Shown here piece after piece: positions 1 through 11,421 of a stretch of 25,256 nt of DNA (the stretch's first letter is position 1; every line of letters starts with the position of its first letter). A model generated the notes under the pieces. It was not told where the DNA came from, ran no database searches, and saw only the letters and a program-made list of their open reading frames with translations. A program made the position numbers and the translations under genes. The stretch is from JBKHDT01 sp046541195 (GTDB lineage Bacteria > Pseudomonadota > Gammaproteobacteria > Halothiobacillales > Halothiobacillaceae), in contig JBKHDT010000032.1 in assembly GCA_046541195.1 (NCBI GenBank), positions 1 to 25,256 on the forward strand. The letters run 5' to 3'.

Positions 1-2
1 GC

Positions 3-515
3 AATAAGTTTGATGCTTGGAGCGCAAGCGTTGGCTTCAAGATGGACGGCCTGACGATCGATGCAGCCTTCGAGCAGCACAACACCGCTTCTCGCGCCAT
101 GGGCGACAAGTCCACGGAAACCGGCTACCGTCTCGGTGCAGGCTACAGCTTCTCCGGCTTCAAGGTGGTGGGTATCTACCAGCGTCTTGAGAACGTTGGT
201 TTCAGCGACGACAGCGCCAATATGTTTGGTATCGGCGGCGCCTACACCTTCGGTCAGAGCACCATCAAGGGTCAGTTCTACGACGCGGGCACCAAGCACA
301 GCAAGGACGGTGGTCAGCTCTGGGCTCTTGGCTATGACTACAAGCTGAGCAAGCAGACCAAGCTGTATGGTCAGTATGCCTATGCCAGCAACGACGACCT
401 GGCCAAAAGCTTCGTTGCAGGCGCCAACGGCGGTCACGGCGAGAATGCCTCCTTCGACGGCGAACCCGGTGGTGACAACGGCATCTTCTCTATCGGTGTC
501 GTACACAGCTTCTGA
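3..515 (+). CDS. Gram-negative porin, C-terminal part (5' end outside window)
   Basis: The reading frame is open from the left edge of the window, so the gene is cut off there and the ATG at 42 is internal. The visible 170 or so residues show alternating short beta-strand-like segments rich in Gly, Tyr, Phe and Ser, such as YRLGAGYSF, FGIGGAYTFG and LWALGYDYKL. They end in GVVHSF, and a terminal Phe is the classic C-terminal signature recognised by the outer-membrane assembly machinery. This fits a general trimeric porin of the Gram-negative porin family, forming a passive channel in the outer membrane. Codon use is less GC-extreme than in the neighbours, as expected for a very highly expressed protein. 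A strong terminator follows 28 bases after the stop. The substrate preference cannot be judged from this fragment. Confidence 0.9.
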   Translation, partial: NKFDAWSASVGFKMDGLTIDAAFEQHNTASRAMGDKSTETGYRLGAGYSFSGFKVVGIYQRLENVGFSDDSANMFGIGGAYTFGQSTIKGQFYDAGTKHSKDGGQLWALGYDYKLSKQTKLYGQYAYASNDDLAKSFVAGANGGHGENASFDGEPGGDNGIFSIGVVHSF

Positions 516-542
516 TCCTGACATTCAGATCAGGAAGTCATC

Positions 543-568
543 AAAAGGCGCCTTCGGGCGCCTTTTTT
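543..568. terminator. Bidirectional intrinsic terminator
   Basis: The sequence is AAAA, then GGCGCC, a TTCG tetraloop, GGCGCC, and six T. The A run on one side and the T run on the other let it act in both directions. It lies just after the porin stop and downstream of the convergent acyl-CoA synthetase gene (stop at 685), so it probably separates the two transcripts. Confidence 0.93.
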
Positions 569-684
569 GTTTGTTGCCTGCCGCTTGCCCCGGGCGGTTA
601 CCGAGACGTGACGGGAAACCTGGCTGATGTCGGTCGGAATGCCGGGCCGGGCCACCGCCTGATTCGCGCGGCGGAAGACCGCGA

Positions 685-2442
685 TCAGCCCAGTGCGGCT
701 CTGGCGGCGTCCACGGCTGCCCGGTGCGCTTCAAGGATGCGCGCACGACGCAACTTGAGCGTCGGCGTCAACAGGCCGTTGTCGACCGTCCAGGGCTCGT
801 CGGTCACGATGACCCGGCGGACCCGGGCATGACGCGGAAACCCGGACAGCCGGGCATTGAGACGCGCCTGCCAGGCCTTCTGGTCTGACGGATCCGCCAC
901 GTCGGCTTCGCGATCCGGCACCACCAGCGCGATCAGGCCGGGCATTCCCTCGCCCACCAGCATTACCTGGTCCACCCAGTGATCCTGACCGATCGCCAGT
1001 TCCAGATCCGCCGGCGGGACCTTCTGCCCCGAGGAGAGCACGATCAGCTCCTTGAGGCGACCGGTGATCCGCACGTGGCCGTCCGCGTCGATCTCGCAAA
1101 GATCGCCGGTATGCAGCCACCCTTCCTCGTCAATCGCGCGGGCGGTGTCGTCTGGTCGCTGCCAGTAGCCTTGCGTGACATTCGGCCCGCGCACCCACAG
1201 CTCACCGGACTCGGCCCGGCGCACGGACACCCCGGGCAGGGCGGGACCGACGCTGCCCGGCCGGTTGCTCTCCGGCCGGTTGACACAAATCACGGGGCTG
1301 GCCTCGGTCAGCCCGTAGCCTTGCAGCAGCGGCATCCCCAGCGCGATCAATCGCTCGGCCAGTTCCGCCTGCAGGGGCGCCCCGCCGCTGATCGCCAGGC
1401 GCAGGGCACCACCGAAACGCGCCATGATACGCCGCCCGACCAGGCGCTGCGTAAGCGGCTCGACCAGCCGCGGCAACCACGGTGCCGACTCGCCCCGCCG
1501 GTGGGCCGCGCCGGCCCGGCCCGCCGTCAGCGCCAGATCAAACAGCGCGCGCCGGAGCGGGTGGGACTGGGCCACCGTCACCTCAAGTCGCCTCCAGGCC
1601 CGTTCGTAGAGTCGGGGCACACCGATCAGCACCGTGGGCCGCTGCAGTCGCATGTCCTCGCCCAGATGCTGGACCGAGCGCGCAAAGTACACGGTCGCGC
1701 CGGTGACCATCGACAGGTACAGGCCGGCGGTCCGCTCCAGCGTGTGCGTCAGGGGCAGAATGGAAAGAAAGCGGTCCCGATGGTCGATGGGCGCCAGCGA
1801 GGCCGCCGCCTCCACGTTGGAGAGTATGTTTCCGTGGGTCAGCATGACCCCCTTGGGCCGGCCGGTGGTGCCGGAAGTGAAGGCCAGCGTGGCCAGATCA
1901 TCCCGGCTCGCGAGCGCGACCGGGTCTCCCAGCCGGGCATGGAGCCAGCGCGTCAGCGTGCAGACGTAACCGGAAGGGTCCGCCCCGTCGGCCTTCTGCG
2001 CCGAGCCATCCAGGCAGACCGTACGCACCAGGCTGTCCGGCACGCCCACTTCCCAGAGCGCCTGCCACCAGCGCCACTGCCCGACGACCAGCAGTCGCGC
2101 CGAGGTTTCTTCGAGAATGTGCGCGGCGTTTTCGGGGCGGTCATCGACGTACAGAGGCACGGTCACCAGCCCCAGTCCCAGCGCAGCCAGGTCGAAGGCG
2201 ACCCAGTCCGGACCGTTGCGCGCCATGATCGCGACCCGGTCCCCGCAGACCAGCCCTTCGGCCTTCATGGCATCCTGCCAGCGTCCGACCTCCAGGCGCA
2301 TGTCCGCGCGACTGACCGTTTTCCAGCGCCCTGCCCGGTCATCATGCCAGACATACGCGGTCCGGTCGGGCCATTTGTCCACCTGACTCAGAAAACGCGC
2401 TGTCAGACTGTCGGCAGGGTCCACCACTCTGGTCTCGTTCAT
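685..2442 (-). CDS. Long-chain acyl-CoA synthetase (AMP-forming)
   Basis: This is a 585-residue member of the adenylate-forming superfamily, of the bacterial FAA1/FadD15 type. It activates fatty acids to acyl-CoA through an acyl-AMP intermediate, in the cytoplasm or at the membrane face. The P-loop-like motif TSGTTGRPKGVMLTHGN lies near residues 189-206. It is followed by QGYGLTEASP, GELWVRGPNVTQGYW and the hinge region WLHTGDLCEIDADGHVRITG, then GRLKELIVLSSGQKVPP. Length and motif order are complete. The ATG at 2442 is chosen because a perfect AGGAGG lies six bases upstream. The frame stays open a further 83 codons upstream, but that extension mostly translates a repeat element (2607-2766) and has no homology to the family. 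The gene stands alone, convergent with the porin and divergent from prfC. Exact chain-length specificity is unknown. Confidence 0.92.
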   Translation of the reverse strand: MNETRVVDPADSLTARFLSQVDKWPDRTAYVWHDDRAGRWKTVSRADMRLEVGRWQDAMKAEGLVCGDRVAIMARNGPDWVAFDLAALGLGLVTVPLYVDDRPENAAHILEETSARLLVVGQWRWWQALWEVGVPDSLVRTVCLDGSAQKADGADPSGYVCTLTRWLHARLGDPVALASRDDLATLAFTSGTTGRPKGVMLTHGNILSNVEAAASLAPIDHRDRFLSILPLTHTLERTAGLYLSMVTGATVYFARSVQHLGEDMRLQRPTVLIGVPRLYERAWRRLEVTVAQSHPLRRALFDLALTAGRAGAAHRRGESAPWLPRLVEPLTQRLVGRRIMARFGGALRLAISGGAPLQAELAERLIALGMPLLQGYGLTEASPVICVNRPESNRPGSVGPALPGVSVRRAESGELWVRGPNVTQGYWQRPDDTARAIDEEGWLHTGDLCEIDADGHVRITGRLKELIVLSSGQKVPPADLELAIGQDHWVDQVMLVGEGMPGLIALVVPDREADVADPSDQKAWQARLNARLSGFPRHARVRRVIVTDEPWTVDNGLLTPTLKLRRARILEAHRAAVDAARAALG

Positions 2443-2448
2443 CTGGAT

Positions 2449-2454
2449 CCTCCT
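2449..2454 (-). promoter_or_regulatory. Strong ribosome binding site deciding the acyl-CoA synthetase start
   Basis: On the minus strand this reads AGGAGG with a six-base spacer to the ATG at 2442. It rules out the longer upstream frame as the real N-terminus. Confidence 0.88.
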
Positions 2455-2606
2455 GGATTCATCGGGCAAAGGCAGGGGCCTGCGACCTCGCGCACGTGAC
2501 ATTGCGGGCAGGCCGGCGAACCTCCCGGCGCCGGACGACCGCAGCGCCCCGGCCCCGGGAGCAATCCGATCCAATGCATAACGGACAGACGTACCGGCAA
2601 TACATC

Positions 2607-2766
2607 CCTGGGACAGTCTGCCCGAATGCCAGGCGGCCCACGCGGGGCATGGCAGCCCTGCCGCGTCATGGCGCAAGCCATTGAAGCGCACGGCACGGGC
2701 CGGGCATGTGCCGGCCCCGGCGCGACTGCACCAAGCCCCGGAAGGCTTCGCGCAGAATTCCCTTAG
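2607..2766 (-). mobile_element. MITE-like palindromic element, copy A (diverged, full length)
   Basis: Read on the minus strand, this segment aligns without gaps over 160 positions to copy B (12098-12257), with about 117 identical bases by hand count. It begins CTAAGGGAATTCTGCGC, and the hairpin arms of copy B are largely kept, for example GGGCCGG and CCGGCCC around CACATGC. The right terminus has eroded: TTCCTTAA in copy B is TCCCAGG here. The copy sits in the 456-bp divergent gap between the acyl-CoA synthetase and prfC. The rest of that gap (2455-2606 and 2767-2898) shows nothing I can name. Confidence 0.8.
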
Positions 2767-2898
2767 CGGTGATCATAGCAGCCTAACACGGGCCAATGCG
2801 GCGTCCGGATTGGAGAAGCCTCCCGGATCGGCGACAATGTGCGGCCGCAAATCCACCCCGGTGCCCCGACACCGGATCGCAGGAAAAGAACCCGACCG

Positions 2899-4503
<1,605 letters not shown>

Positions 4504-4578
4504 TCGCCGCGCGCGAATCCCTGCACGACACCCGCCCCAGGCCTGGACGAAAAAACCTGAGGTCGTCGGGCCGGAACT

Positions 4579-4603
4579 GCTGCCCACCATCCTGGGTGGC
4601 AGC
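4579..4603. other. Stem-loop between convergent prfC and fxsA
   Basis: GCTGCC then ACC pairs with GGT then GGCAGC, giving nine base pairs with one bulged C and a six-base loop. It lies in the 107-bp convergent gap. There is no T run on either side, so it may act as a weak or factor-assisted terminator, or simply protect mRNA ends. Confidence 0.4.
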
Positions 4604-4610
4604 TCGTCGG

Positions 4611-5072
4611 TCACTCGAGGTGCCGGTCAGGTTTCTTGTCCTCGTCACGCTCGCGGACCACTTCGCCCTCGATGATGACCCCGTCCCCGTCGTAGCGGCG
4701 GACGGAGGCGTCGCGCAGCAGGCTGCCCAGCCAGGCGGCAAGCATCCAGCGACGCAGCGGACCGATCAGCAGAAGCAGGCCGAGCGCGTCGGTGAGTGGC
4801 CCCGGGATGACCAGCATCACGCCGGCCAGGCCCATGGCCAGCATGTCCAGCGCCTGGCCGCCGGAGACGGCGCTTTCCTGCCGGGCCGCCTCGCGCATGG
4901 CCTGGTCCATGGTGCGCGGGCCATGCACGCGCAGAACCCAGACGCCGAGCACGCCGGTGGCAAGAATCCACAGCAGCGTCGCAATCAGCCCGAAAGCGGA
5001 GCCCATGGCAATCAGGCCCACCAGTTCGATGATCGGCAGGCCCAGCACGAATAAGGATAGCGTCGCTCTCAT
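4611..5072 (-). CDS. fxsA: FxsA family inner-membrane protein
   Basis: This 153-residue protein has hydrophobic stretches near residues 3-20 (LSLFVLGLPIIELVGLIAMG), 25-45 (LIATLLWILATGVLGVWVL) and 70-105 (MLAMGLAGVMLVIPGPLTDALGLLLLI). That is the pattern of the FxsA/YtfA-like family of small cytoplasmic-membrane proteins. The E. coli member, when overexpressed, suppresses F-plasmid exclusion of phage T7; its normal role is unclear. The charged C-terminal tail (VVRERDEDKKPDRHLE) is also typical. The ATG at 5072 is preferred over an upstream in-frame start because the family N-terminus begins here and AAGG precedes it by six bases. It is divergent from cutA across a 204-bp gap in which I see no convincing promoter. 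Confidence 0.88.
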   Translation of the reverse strand: MRATLSLFVLGLPIIELVGLIAMGSAFGLIATLLWILATGVLGVWVLRVHGPRTMDQAMREAARQESAVSGGQALDMLAMGLAGVMLVIPGPLTDALGLLLLIGPLRRWMLAAWLGSLLRDASVRRYDGDGVIIEGEVVRERDEDKKPDRHLE

Positions 5073-5276
5073 AAACAACCTTGAGTTGCACTTTGAATGG
5101 ACGGTAGGCAAGTTGTGACCGATCGTTAGCGTCCTACAAAAGGACTGGCCAGACACGACCCGGACAGCCAGCTTGCGCGTACCCTCAACCCAAGGCTACA
5201 GGAATGGGCCCTGTCTGTGCCAGTGTGTTTTACTTACCCCACACGACGGGTGCGAACGATTTTCCAGGAGTCTGAC

Positions 5277-5615
5277 ATGACCGGAATCCGCGACGAGCAG
5301 GACCACGTGCTGGTGCTCTGCACCTACCCCGACCAGGAGGCTGCCCGGCCGGTGGCCGCCGATCTGGTCCGCAGCCGTCTGGCCGCCTGCGTGAACATGA
5401 GCACCCCGTTCCGGTCCATTTACGAATGGAAGGGTGAAATCCGCGAGGACGACGAGGTCCAGCTGACCATCAAGACCCGTCGTGACCGACTGTCAGACCT
5501 GGCGAGCCGCCTGCGTGCCGACCACCCCTACGAGCTGCCGGAAATCCTGGCCGTTCCGGTGGGCGGAGACGCCGACTTCCTGAACTGGATAGATCAATGC
5601 ACGAGAATCGAATGA
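5277..5615 (+). CDS. cutA: Divalent-cation tolerance protein CutA
   Basis: This 112-residue CutA1-family protein forms trimers of a ferredoxin-like fold and is linked to copper and other metal tolerance. It carries the family signatures LVLCTYPDQEAARPVA, RLAACVNM, SIYEWKGEI and YELPEILAVPV, and ends close to a Trp-containing helix (LNWIDQCTRIE). The ATG at 5277 has AGGAG six bases upstream; the open frame further upstream lacks family similarity. The stop codon overlaps the dsbD start (ATGA), so the two genes are translationally coupled, an arrangement common in proteobacteria. Confidence 0.95.
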   Translation: MTGIRDEQDHVLVLCTYPDQEAARPVAADLVRSRLAACVNMSTPFRSIYEWKGEIREDDEVQLTIKTRRDRLSDLASRLRADHPYELPEILAVPVGGDADFLNWIDQCTRIE

Positions 5616-7942
5616 TGCGCTACCCAATTTCTCGCGGGCCGTCCGTCTTGCTTGGCCTGCTGCTGTTGTGGTTCATGGGCACGGCCCATGCAGTGGACCT
5701 GCTCGAGCCGGAAGCGGCCTTCAAGGTCAGCGCCGAGGTGGTCGACGGGGAACGGGTCGAGGCCCGCTTCGAGGTCGCGGAGGACTACTATCTCTACCAG
5801 GATCGGCTGGGCGTCGAGGCCCTGACCGACGGCGTGACCGCCGGGCCCATGGAGCTGCCACCAGGCATCGAGAAGAACGACGAGTTCTTCGGCGACGTGG
5901 TGGTCTACAAGGAGGACTTCACCGCCACGGTGCCGCTGGAGGGGGCCAGCGGTTCTTCGGTGACCCTCAAGTTCGACATGCAGGGCTGCGCCGAGGCCGG
6001 CGTCTGCTACCCGCCGCAGTCGCAGACGGTTGAACTGGCCCTGCCGGCTGCCGCCGAGGCGGCCGAATCCGCGATGTCGGGACTGCGCGGGCTCGCCGAC
6101 GAGATCGACAATGGCCTGCCCGTAGGCGATGCGGGCGGCGAGCCGCTCGATCCCGAGGTCGCCTTCCGGTCCGAGGCCCTTCTTGACGGGGACACGGTCC
6201 ACCTGCGCTGGGAAATCGCGCCGGGATACTACATGTACCGCGATCGGGTGGAGGTCGGCCTGGTCGCCGAGGGCGCCTCGATCGGGCGGCCAGGCATCCC
6301 GGAGGGCGAGCGCAAGGATGACCCCAACTTCGGACTGATGTGGGTTTTCCATGACCAGATGGAAGCGACGGTCCCGATCAGCCGCAGCCCCGAAAACAAC
6401 CAGGCCACGCTGGTCGTCAGTCATCAGGGTTGCGCGGACATGGGCCTGTGCTACCCGCCCATGGAAGAGGCCTGGGCCATCGACTTCAACGCCGGCACCA
6501 TCGAACGGATGGAGTCGCTGCCCGACCCGGCACCGACACTGCGCGCGATCGCGGACTTCGGGACGGTCGGCACGGAAGACGGCGAGACCGTCGCCCCGGC
6601 AGTCACCGAACAGGCGCCTCCGCAGTCCGAGCAGGATGCCATTGTCGCGCAACTGGCCAGCGGCAACGTCTGGCTGGTGATCCTGACTTTCTTCGTCATC
6701 GGCCTGCTGCTGTCGCTGACGCCCTGCGTCTTCCCGATGATCCCGATCCTGGCGGGCATCATCGCCGGTCAGGGTGACCAGGTCACGATGCGCCGGGCAT
6801 TCGTCATGTCGGTGGTCTACGTCCTGGCAATGGCGCTGACCTACACGGTGGCGGGCGTGCTGGCGGGCCTGTTCGGCGCCAACCTGCAGGCGACCTTCCA
6901 GAACCCCTGGATTCTGTCGGCCTTCGCGGCGATCTTCGTGGCCCTGGCGCTGTCGATGTTCGGCTTCTACGAACTGCAACTGCCCTCCAGCCTGCAAAGC
7001 CGGGTGATGGAGGTCCAGAACCGGCAGAAGGGCGGCACCCTCACCGGCGTGGCGGTGATGGGCTTCCTGTCCGCGCTGATTGTCGGCCCCTGCATGGCAC
7101 CGCCACTGGCCGGCGCGCTGATCTACATCGGCCAGACCGGCGACGCGGTGCTGGGCGGCGCCGCCCTGTTTGCCATGAGCCTTGGCATGGGCGTGCTGCT
7201 GATCGCGGTCGGTACGCTGGGCGGCAAGTTCCTGCCACGCGCCGGCAACTGGATGAACGCCGTCAAGGCCGTATTCGGGGTACTGCTGCTCGGTGTCGCC
7301 ATCTGGATGCTCGAGCGCATCCTGCCGGCTCCGGTGGTGCTGCTGATGTGGTCGGTTCTGGCGATCGTCTCCGCGATCTACATGGGCGCACTGGAACCGA
7401 TCCGGGAAGGCGCATCGGGTTGGGTGCGCCTGTGGAAAGGTCTCGGCGTGATCCTGCTTCTGTGGGGCGCGTTGATGCTGGTAGCGGTCGGGGCCGGCGG
7501 CAAGGGCACGCCACTCACGCCGCTCGCCGGCCTCGGGGTCGGCGGCAGCGGCGGGGGCACCGAGGCCGCGGCCGAGCTGTCGTTTACCTACGTCGAGGAC
7601 GAGGCCCAGCTTGAGGCCGAACTTGAGCAGGCCCGCGAACAGGGCCAGCCGGTGATGCTCGACTTCTACGCCGACTGGTGCGTCTCCTGCAAGGAAATGG
7701 AAAGCTTCACGTTTTCGGACCCTGAAGTCATCGCGGCCCTTGAGGGCGTGCGGCTGCTCAAGGCGGACGTGACCCGGAATACCGACGCCGACAAGGCCCT
7801 GCTCAAGCGGTACAACCTGTTCGGCCCGCCGGGCATCATCTTCTACGACGAGACCGGCGCCGAAGAGCCCGGCTACCGGGTGGTCGGTTTTATGCCTGCC
7901 GAACCTTTCCGTGAGCGAATCCGGGAAGCCATCGACCGATAG
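5612..7942 (+). CDS. dsbD: Thiol:disulfide interchange protein DsbD with duplicated N-terminal domain
   Basis: This protein moves reducing power from cytoplasmic thioredoxin across the inner membrane to periplasmic DsbC/DsbE-type partners. The chosen ATG at 5612 overlaps the cutA stop by four bases and gives 776 residues; an ATG at 5597 is possible. A signal peptide (LLGLLLLWFMGTAHA) is followed by two successive DsbD-alpha domains. The first, about residues 25-145, carries Cys126 and Cys132 in CAEAGVCYPP. The second, about 175-295, carries Cys274 and Cys280 in CADMGLCYPP. An eight-helix membrane domain follows, with its redox pair in TPCVFP (Cys372) and VGPCMAPP (Cys494). A C-terminal thioredoxin-like domain has CVSC (Cys690, Cys693). 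All redox cysteines are present. E. coli DsbD is about 565 residues and has a single N-terminal domain, so the extra length here is explained by the duplication. Confidence 0.96.
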   Translation: MMRYPISRGPSVLLGLLLLWFMGTAHAVDLLEPEAAFKVSAEVVDGERVEARFEVAEDYYLYQDRLGVEALTDGVTAGPMELPPGIEKNDEFFGDVVVYKEDFTATVPLEGASGSSVTLKFDMQGCAEAGVCYPPQSQTVELALPAAAEAAESAMSGLRGLADEIDNGLPVGDAGGEPLDPEVAFRSEALLDGDTVHLRWEIAPGYYMYRDRVEVGLVAEGASIGRPGIPEGERKDDPNFGLMWVFHDQMEATVPISRSPENNQATLVVSHQGCADMGLCYPPMEEAWAIDFNAGTIERMESLPDPAPTLRAIADFGTVGTEDGETVAPAVTEQAPPQSEQDAIVAQLASGNVWLVILTFFVIGLLLSLTPCVFPMIPILAGIIAGQGDQVTMRRAFVMSVVYVLAMALTYTVAGVLAGLFGANLQATFQNPWILSAFAAIFVALALSMFGFYELQLPSSLQSRVMEVQNRQKGGTLTGVAVMGFLSALIVGPCMAPPLAGALIYIGQTGDAVLGGAALFAMSLGMGVLLIAVGTLGGKFLPRAGNWMNAVKAVFGVLLLGVAIWMLERILPAPVVLLMWSVLAIVSAIYMGALEPIREGASGWVRLWKGLGVILLLWGALMLVAVGAGGKGTPLTPLAGLGVGGSGGGTEAAAELSFTYVEDEAQLEAELEQAREQGQPVMLDFYADWCVSCKEMESFTFSDPEVIAALEGVRLLKADVTRNTDADKALLKRYNLFGPPGIIFYDETGAEEPGYRVVGFMPAEPFRERIREAIDR

Positions 7943-7971
7943 TGGCGATCACCCGAAAGCAAAATGCCCGA

Positions 7972-8008
7972 ATGGGCGGCGATCTTCCCCGGATCGTCGC
8001 CCATTTTT
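7972..8008 (+). terminator. Intrinsic terminator after dsbD
   Basis: A 13-bp stem (ATGGGCGGCGATC with GATCGTCGCCCAT, including one G.T pair) with a seven-base loop runs directly into five T. It begins 30 bases after the dsbD stop and separates cutA-dsbD from aroQ-accB-accC-prmA. Confidence 0.92.
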
Positions 8009-8129
8009 AATGATCCCTTGCTTGACGTGGACAGTGCCCCCACCATCAGGCAAAATGTGCCGCATTCATGATGTGCCGCCGGGAGACCCCGGCGGGTTCG
8101 CACGTCTATCACCAGCATCCAGGGCGCGC

Positions 8130-8579
8130 ATGGCATCGATTCTGCTGCTCAACGGTCCCAACCTGAATCTGCTCGGCCGGCGCGAACCGGACAAGTACGG
8201 GTCGATGCGGCTGCAGGAGATCGTCACGCGACTGCAGGAACGGGCCCGGGATGCGGGACACGAGCTGGACCACCTGCAGTCGAACGCCGAACACCTGCTG
8301 GTCGAGCGCATCCATGCCGCGGCCGACGACGGCACCCGGTGGATCATCATCAACCCCGCTGCCTTCACGCATACCAGTATCGCCCTGCGCGACGCCCTGC
8401 TTGGCGTTGCGCTGCCGTTTTTCGAGGTGCACCTGTCCAACGTCCACGCACGCGAGCCATTCCGGCACCATTCCTACCTTTCGGACGTGGCCTCCGGCGT
8501 TCTGGTCGGACTCGGGCCGATGGGCTACGAGCTCGCGCTGGAGGCCGTGATCCGGAACCTGGACGGTTCGCCGCATTGA
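8130..8579 (+). CDS. aroQ: 3-dehydroquinate dehydratase, type II
   Basis: This 149-residue type II dehydroquinase interconverts 3-dehydroquinate and 3-dehydroshikimate, the third step of the shikimate pathway, as a cytoplasmic dodecamer. Family signatures are all present: ILLLNGPNLNLLGRREPDKYG at the N-terminus (catalytic Arg and Tyr region), IIINPAAFTHTSIALRDAL in the middle, and FFEVHLSNVHAREPFRHHS, with the catalytic His, near residue 100. The ATG at 8130 gives the standard N-terminus. The open frame upstream continues back into the dsbD terminator and is not coding. aroQ next to accB-accC is a conserved gammaproteobacterial arrangement; the gap to accB is 25 bases. Confidence 0.97.
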   Translation: MASILLLNGPNLNLLGRREPDKYGSMRLQEIVTRLQERARDAGHELDHLQSNAEHLLVERIHAAADDGTRWIIINPAAFTHTSIALRDALLGVALPFFEVHLSNVHAREPFRHHSYLSDVASGVLVGLGPMGYELALEAVIRNLDGSPH

Positions 8580-8604
8580 ACACCCCGTTTTCGGAGTACT
8601 CCCG

Positions 8605-9060
8605 ATGGACATTCGCAAAGTCAAGAAGCTGATCGAACTGCTGGAAGAGTCCGGCGTGGCGGAGATCGAGATCCATGAGGGCGAGGAGTCGGTCCGCATC
8701 TCGCGCCACAACAGCCTTCCTCAGCCTCCCGCTTATCCGGCCCAGACCGTGGCCACGCCGCCCCAGGCTCCGGCACCGCAGGATGCGCCGGCATCAAGGA
8801 CGAACGACGCCCCGGCGCCGAGCTCCGGGCATACCCTGCGATCCCCGATGGTGGGTACCTTCTACCGGGCCAGCTCACCGACTGCACGGCCCTTCGTGGA
8901 GATCGGTCAGCAGGTCAAGCAGGGAGACACCCTCTGCATCATCGAGGCCATGAAGATGTTCAACCAGATCGAGTCGGACGCATCCGGCACGGTGCGGGAG
9001 ATCCTCGTCGAGAACGGGCAGCCGGTCGAGTTCGACCAGCCGCTGTTCATCATCGAGTGA
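8605..9060 (+). CDS. accB: Biotin carboxyl carrier protein of acetyl-CoA carboxylase
   Basis: This 151-residue BCCP subunit carries the biotin that shuttles CO2 between biotin carboxylase and carboxyltransferase in malonyl-CoA synthesis. The N-terminal helix (MDIRKVKKLIELLEESG) is typical. A flexible linker rich in Pro, Ala and Gln spans about residues 38-75. The C-terminal biotinyl domain contains EAMKM with biotin-accepting Lys117 and the thumb-like region YRASSPTARPFVEIGQ. GGAG precedes the ATG by a suitable distance. The accC start follows ten bases after the stop, so the two subunits are made from one mRNA. Confidence 0.97.
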   Translation: MDIRKVKKLIELLEESGVAEIEIHEGEESVRISRHNSLPQPPAYPAQTVATPPQAPAPQDAPASRTNDAPAPSSGHTLRSPMVGTFYRASSPTARPFVEIGQQVKQGDTLCIIEAMKMFNQIESDASGTVREILVENGQPVEFDQPLFIIE

Positions 9061-9070
9061 CGGGGTCACC

Positions 9071-10416
<1,346 letters not shown>

Positions 10417-10417
<1 letters not shown>

Positions 10418-11319
10418 TGACGACGAGCCCGAACGGGTGGGTCCAGATGAGCGTGGCCGTCCCCCAGGCCCAGGTCGAGGCCGCCGAGGAAGCCCTGCTG
10501 GACGCCGGTGCCCTGTCCGTGACCCTGCTGGACACCGATGACGTGCCGGTGCTGGAACCGGCACCCGGGGAGACGCCGCTGTGGCCAAGCGTTCGGGTCG
10601 TCGGGCTGTTTGCAGCCGACCAGGATCCGGCCGCCGTCATGGGCTGCCTGCACGCGGCCCTGCCGGTACACCTGCTCGACAGCTTCGACTGGCAGGAGCT
10701 GCCCGAGCAGGACTGGACACGCAAGTGGATGGATGAATTCAAACCGCAGCGCTTTGGCGCACGGCTCTGGATCGTCCCGAGCTGGTCCACGCCACCAGAT
10801 CCGTCAGCGGTCAACCTGCTGCTCGACCCGGGCCTGGCCTTCGGCACCGGCAATCACCCGACCACGGCGCTGTGCCTGAGCTGGCTGGAGTCCGGGATCG
10901 CCGGCGGCGAACGCGTGCTCGATTATGGCTGCGGCTCCGGGATTCTCGCGATCGCCGCGCTCAGGCTCGGTGCCGACCGCGCCCGCGGGGTCGACATCGA
11001 CCCGCAGGCGCTGACAGCCACCGCCGACAATGCCGCCCTGAACGGCATCGAAGCCGGCAGACTGATCGCGACGCTGCCGGAGGGTCTGGCCGCCGACGAG
11101 GGATTCGACATCGTGGTGGCCAATATCCTGGCCAACCCGCTGATCGAACTGGCCGACACGCTGGCCGCCCACCTCCTGCCGGGCGGGCGGTTTGCCCTCT
11201 CCGGCGTGCTCAATGAACAGGCCGGGCAGGTCGCCGCAACCTATCGGGCGGCCGGGCTGGATATCGGGGGTATCGAGCACTCTGAGGACTGGGCCCTGAT
11301 CCACGGTCGTCGAACCTGA
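10417..11319 (+). CDS. prmA: Ribosomal protein L11 methyltransferase
   Basis: This 300-residue AdoMet-dependent enzyme trimethylates lysine residues and the N-terminus of ribosomal protein L11. The N-terminal substrate-recognition domain (about residues 1-80) starts WVQMSVAVPQAQVEAAEEALL. The methyltransferase core has the conserved DPGLAFGTGNHPTTALCL, motif I LDYGCGSGILAIAAL near residues 168-182, and VVANILANPLIELAD near 229-243. The ATG at 10417 overlaps the accC stop by one base; a second in-frame ATG at 10447 is less likely. Position after accC is conserved in gammaproteobacteria. After the stop, a GC-rich inverted repeat (CCCGCC/GGCGGG, 11366-11386) lacks a T run. Confidence 0.96.
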
Positions 11320-11396
11320 ACCCACGAGGCGGGCGATCGCGCGTCGGCGCCGAAGGTACCCGCACCCCGCCCGGCCAACAGGCGGGACGACGCAAC

Positions 11397-11416
11397 AAAA
11401 ACGGATCGCAATCCGT
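11397..11416 (-). terminator. Intrinsic terminator of the periplasmic thioredoxin-fold gene
   Basis: On the minus strand ACGGAT, loop TGCG, ATCCGT is followed by a run of T. It begins five bases after the stop codon of the leftward gene ending at 11422. Confidence 0.8.
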
Positions 11417-11421
11417 GCCGA

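Noticed and set aside
979..2499. 506-codon open frame on the plus strand opposite the acyl-CoA synthetase
   Set aside because: It is antisense to a clear enzyme gene, has no recognisable domain and is rich in Arg, Gln, Pro and Gly, as expected from the shadow of a GC-rich gene.
5594..6997. 467-codon open frame on the minus strand opposite dsbD
   Set aside because: It has His/Arg/Gln/Asp-rich composition typical of a reverse-frame shadow, has no domain, and lies opposite a gene with all its redox motifs.
8022..8056. Sigma-70 promoter before aroQ (TTGACG and CAAAAT)
   Set aside because: The spacer is 23 bases, well beyond the usual 16-19, so the pairing is not credible.
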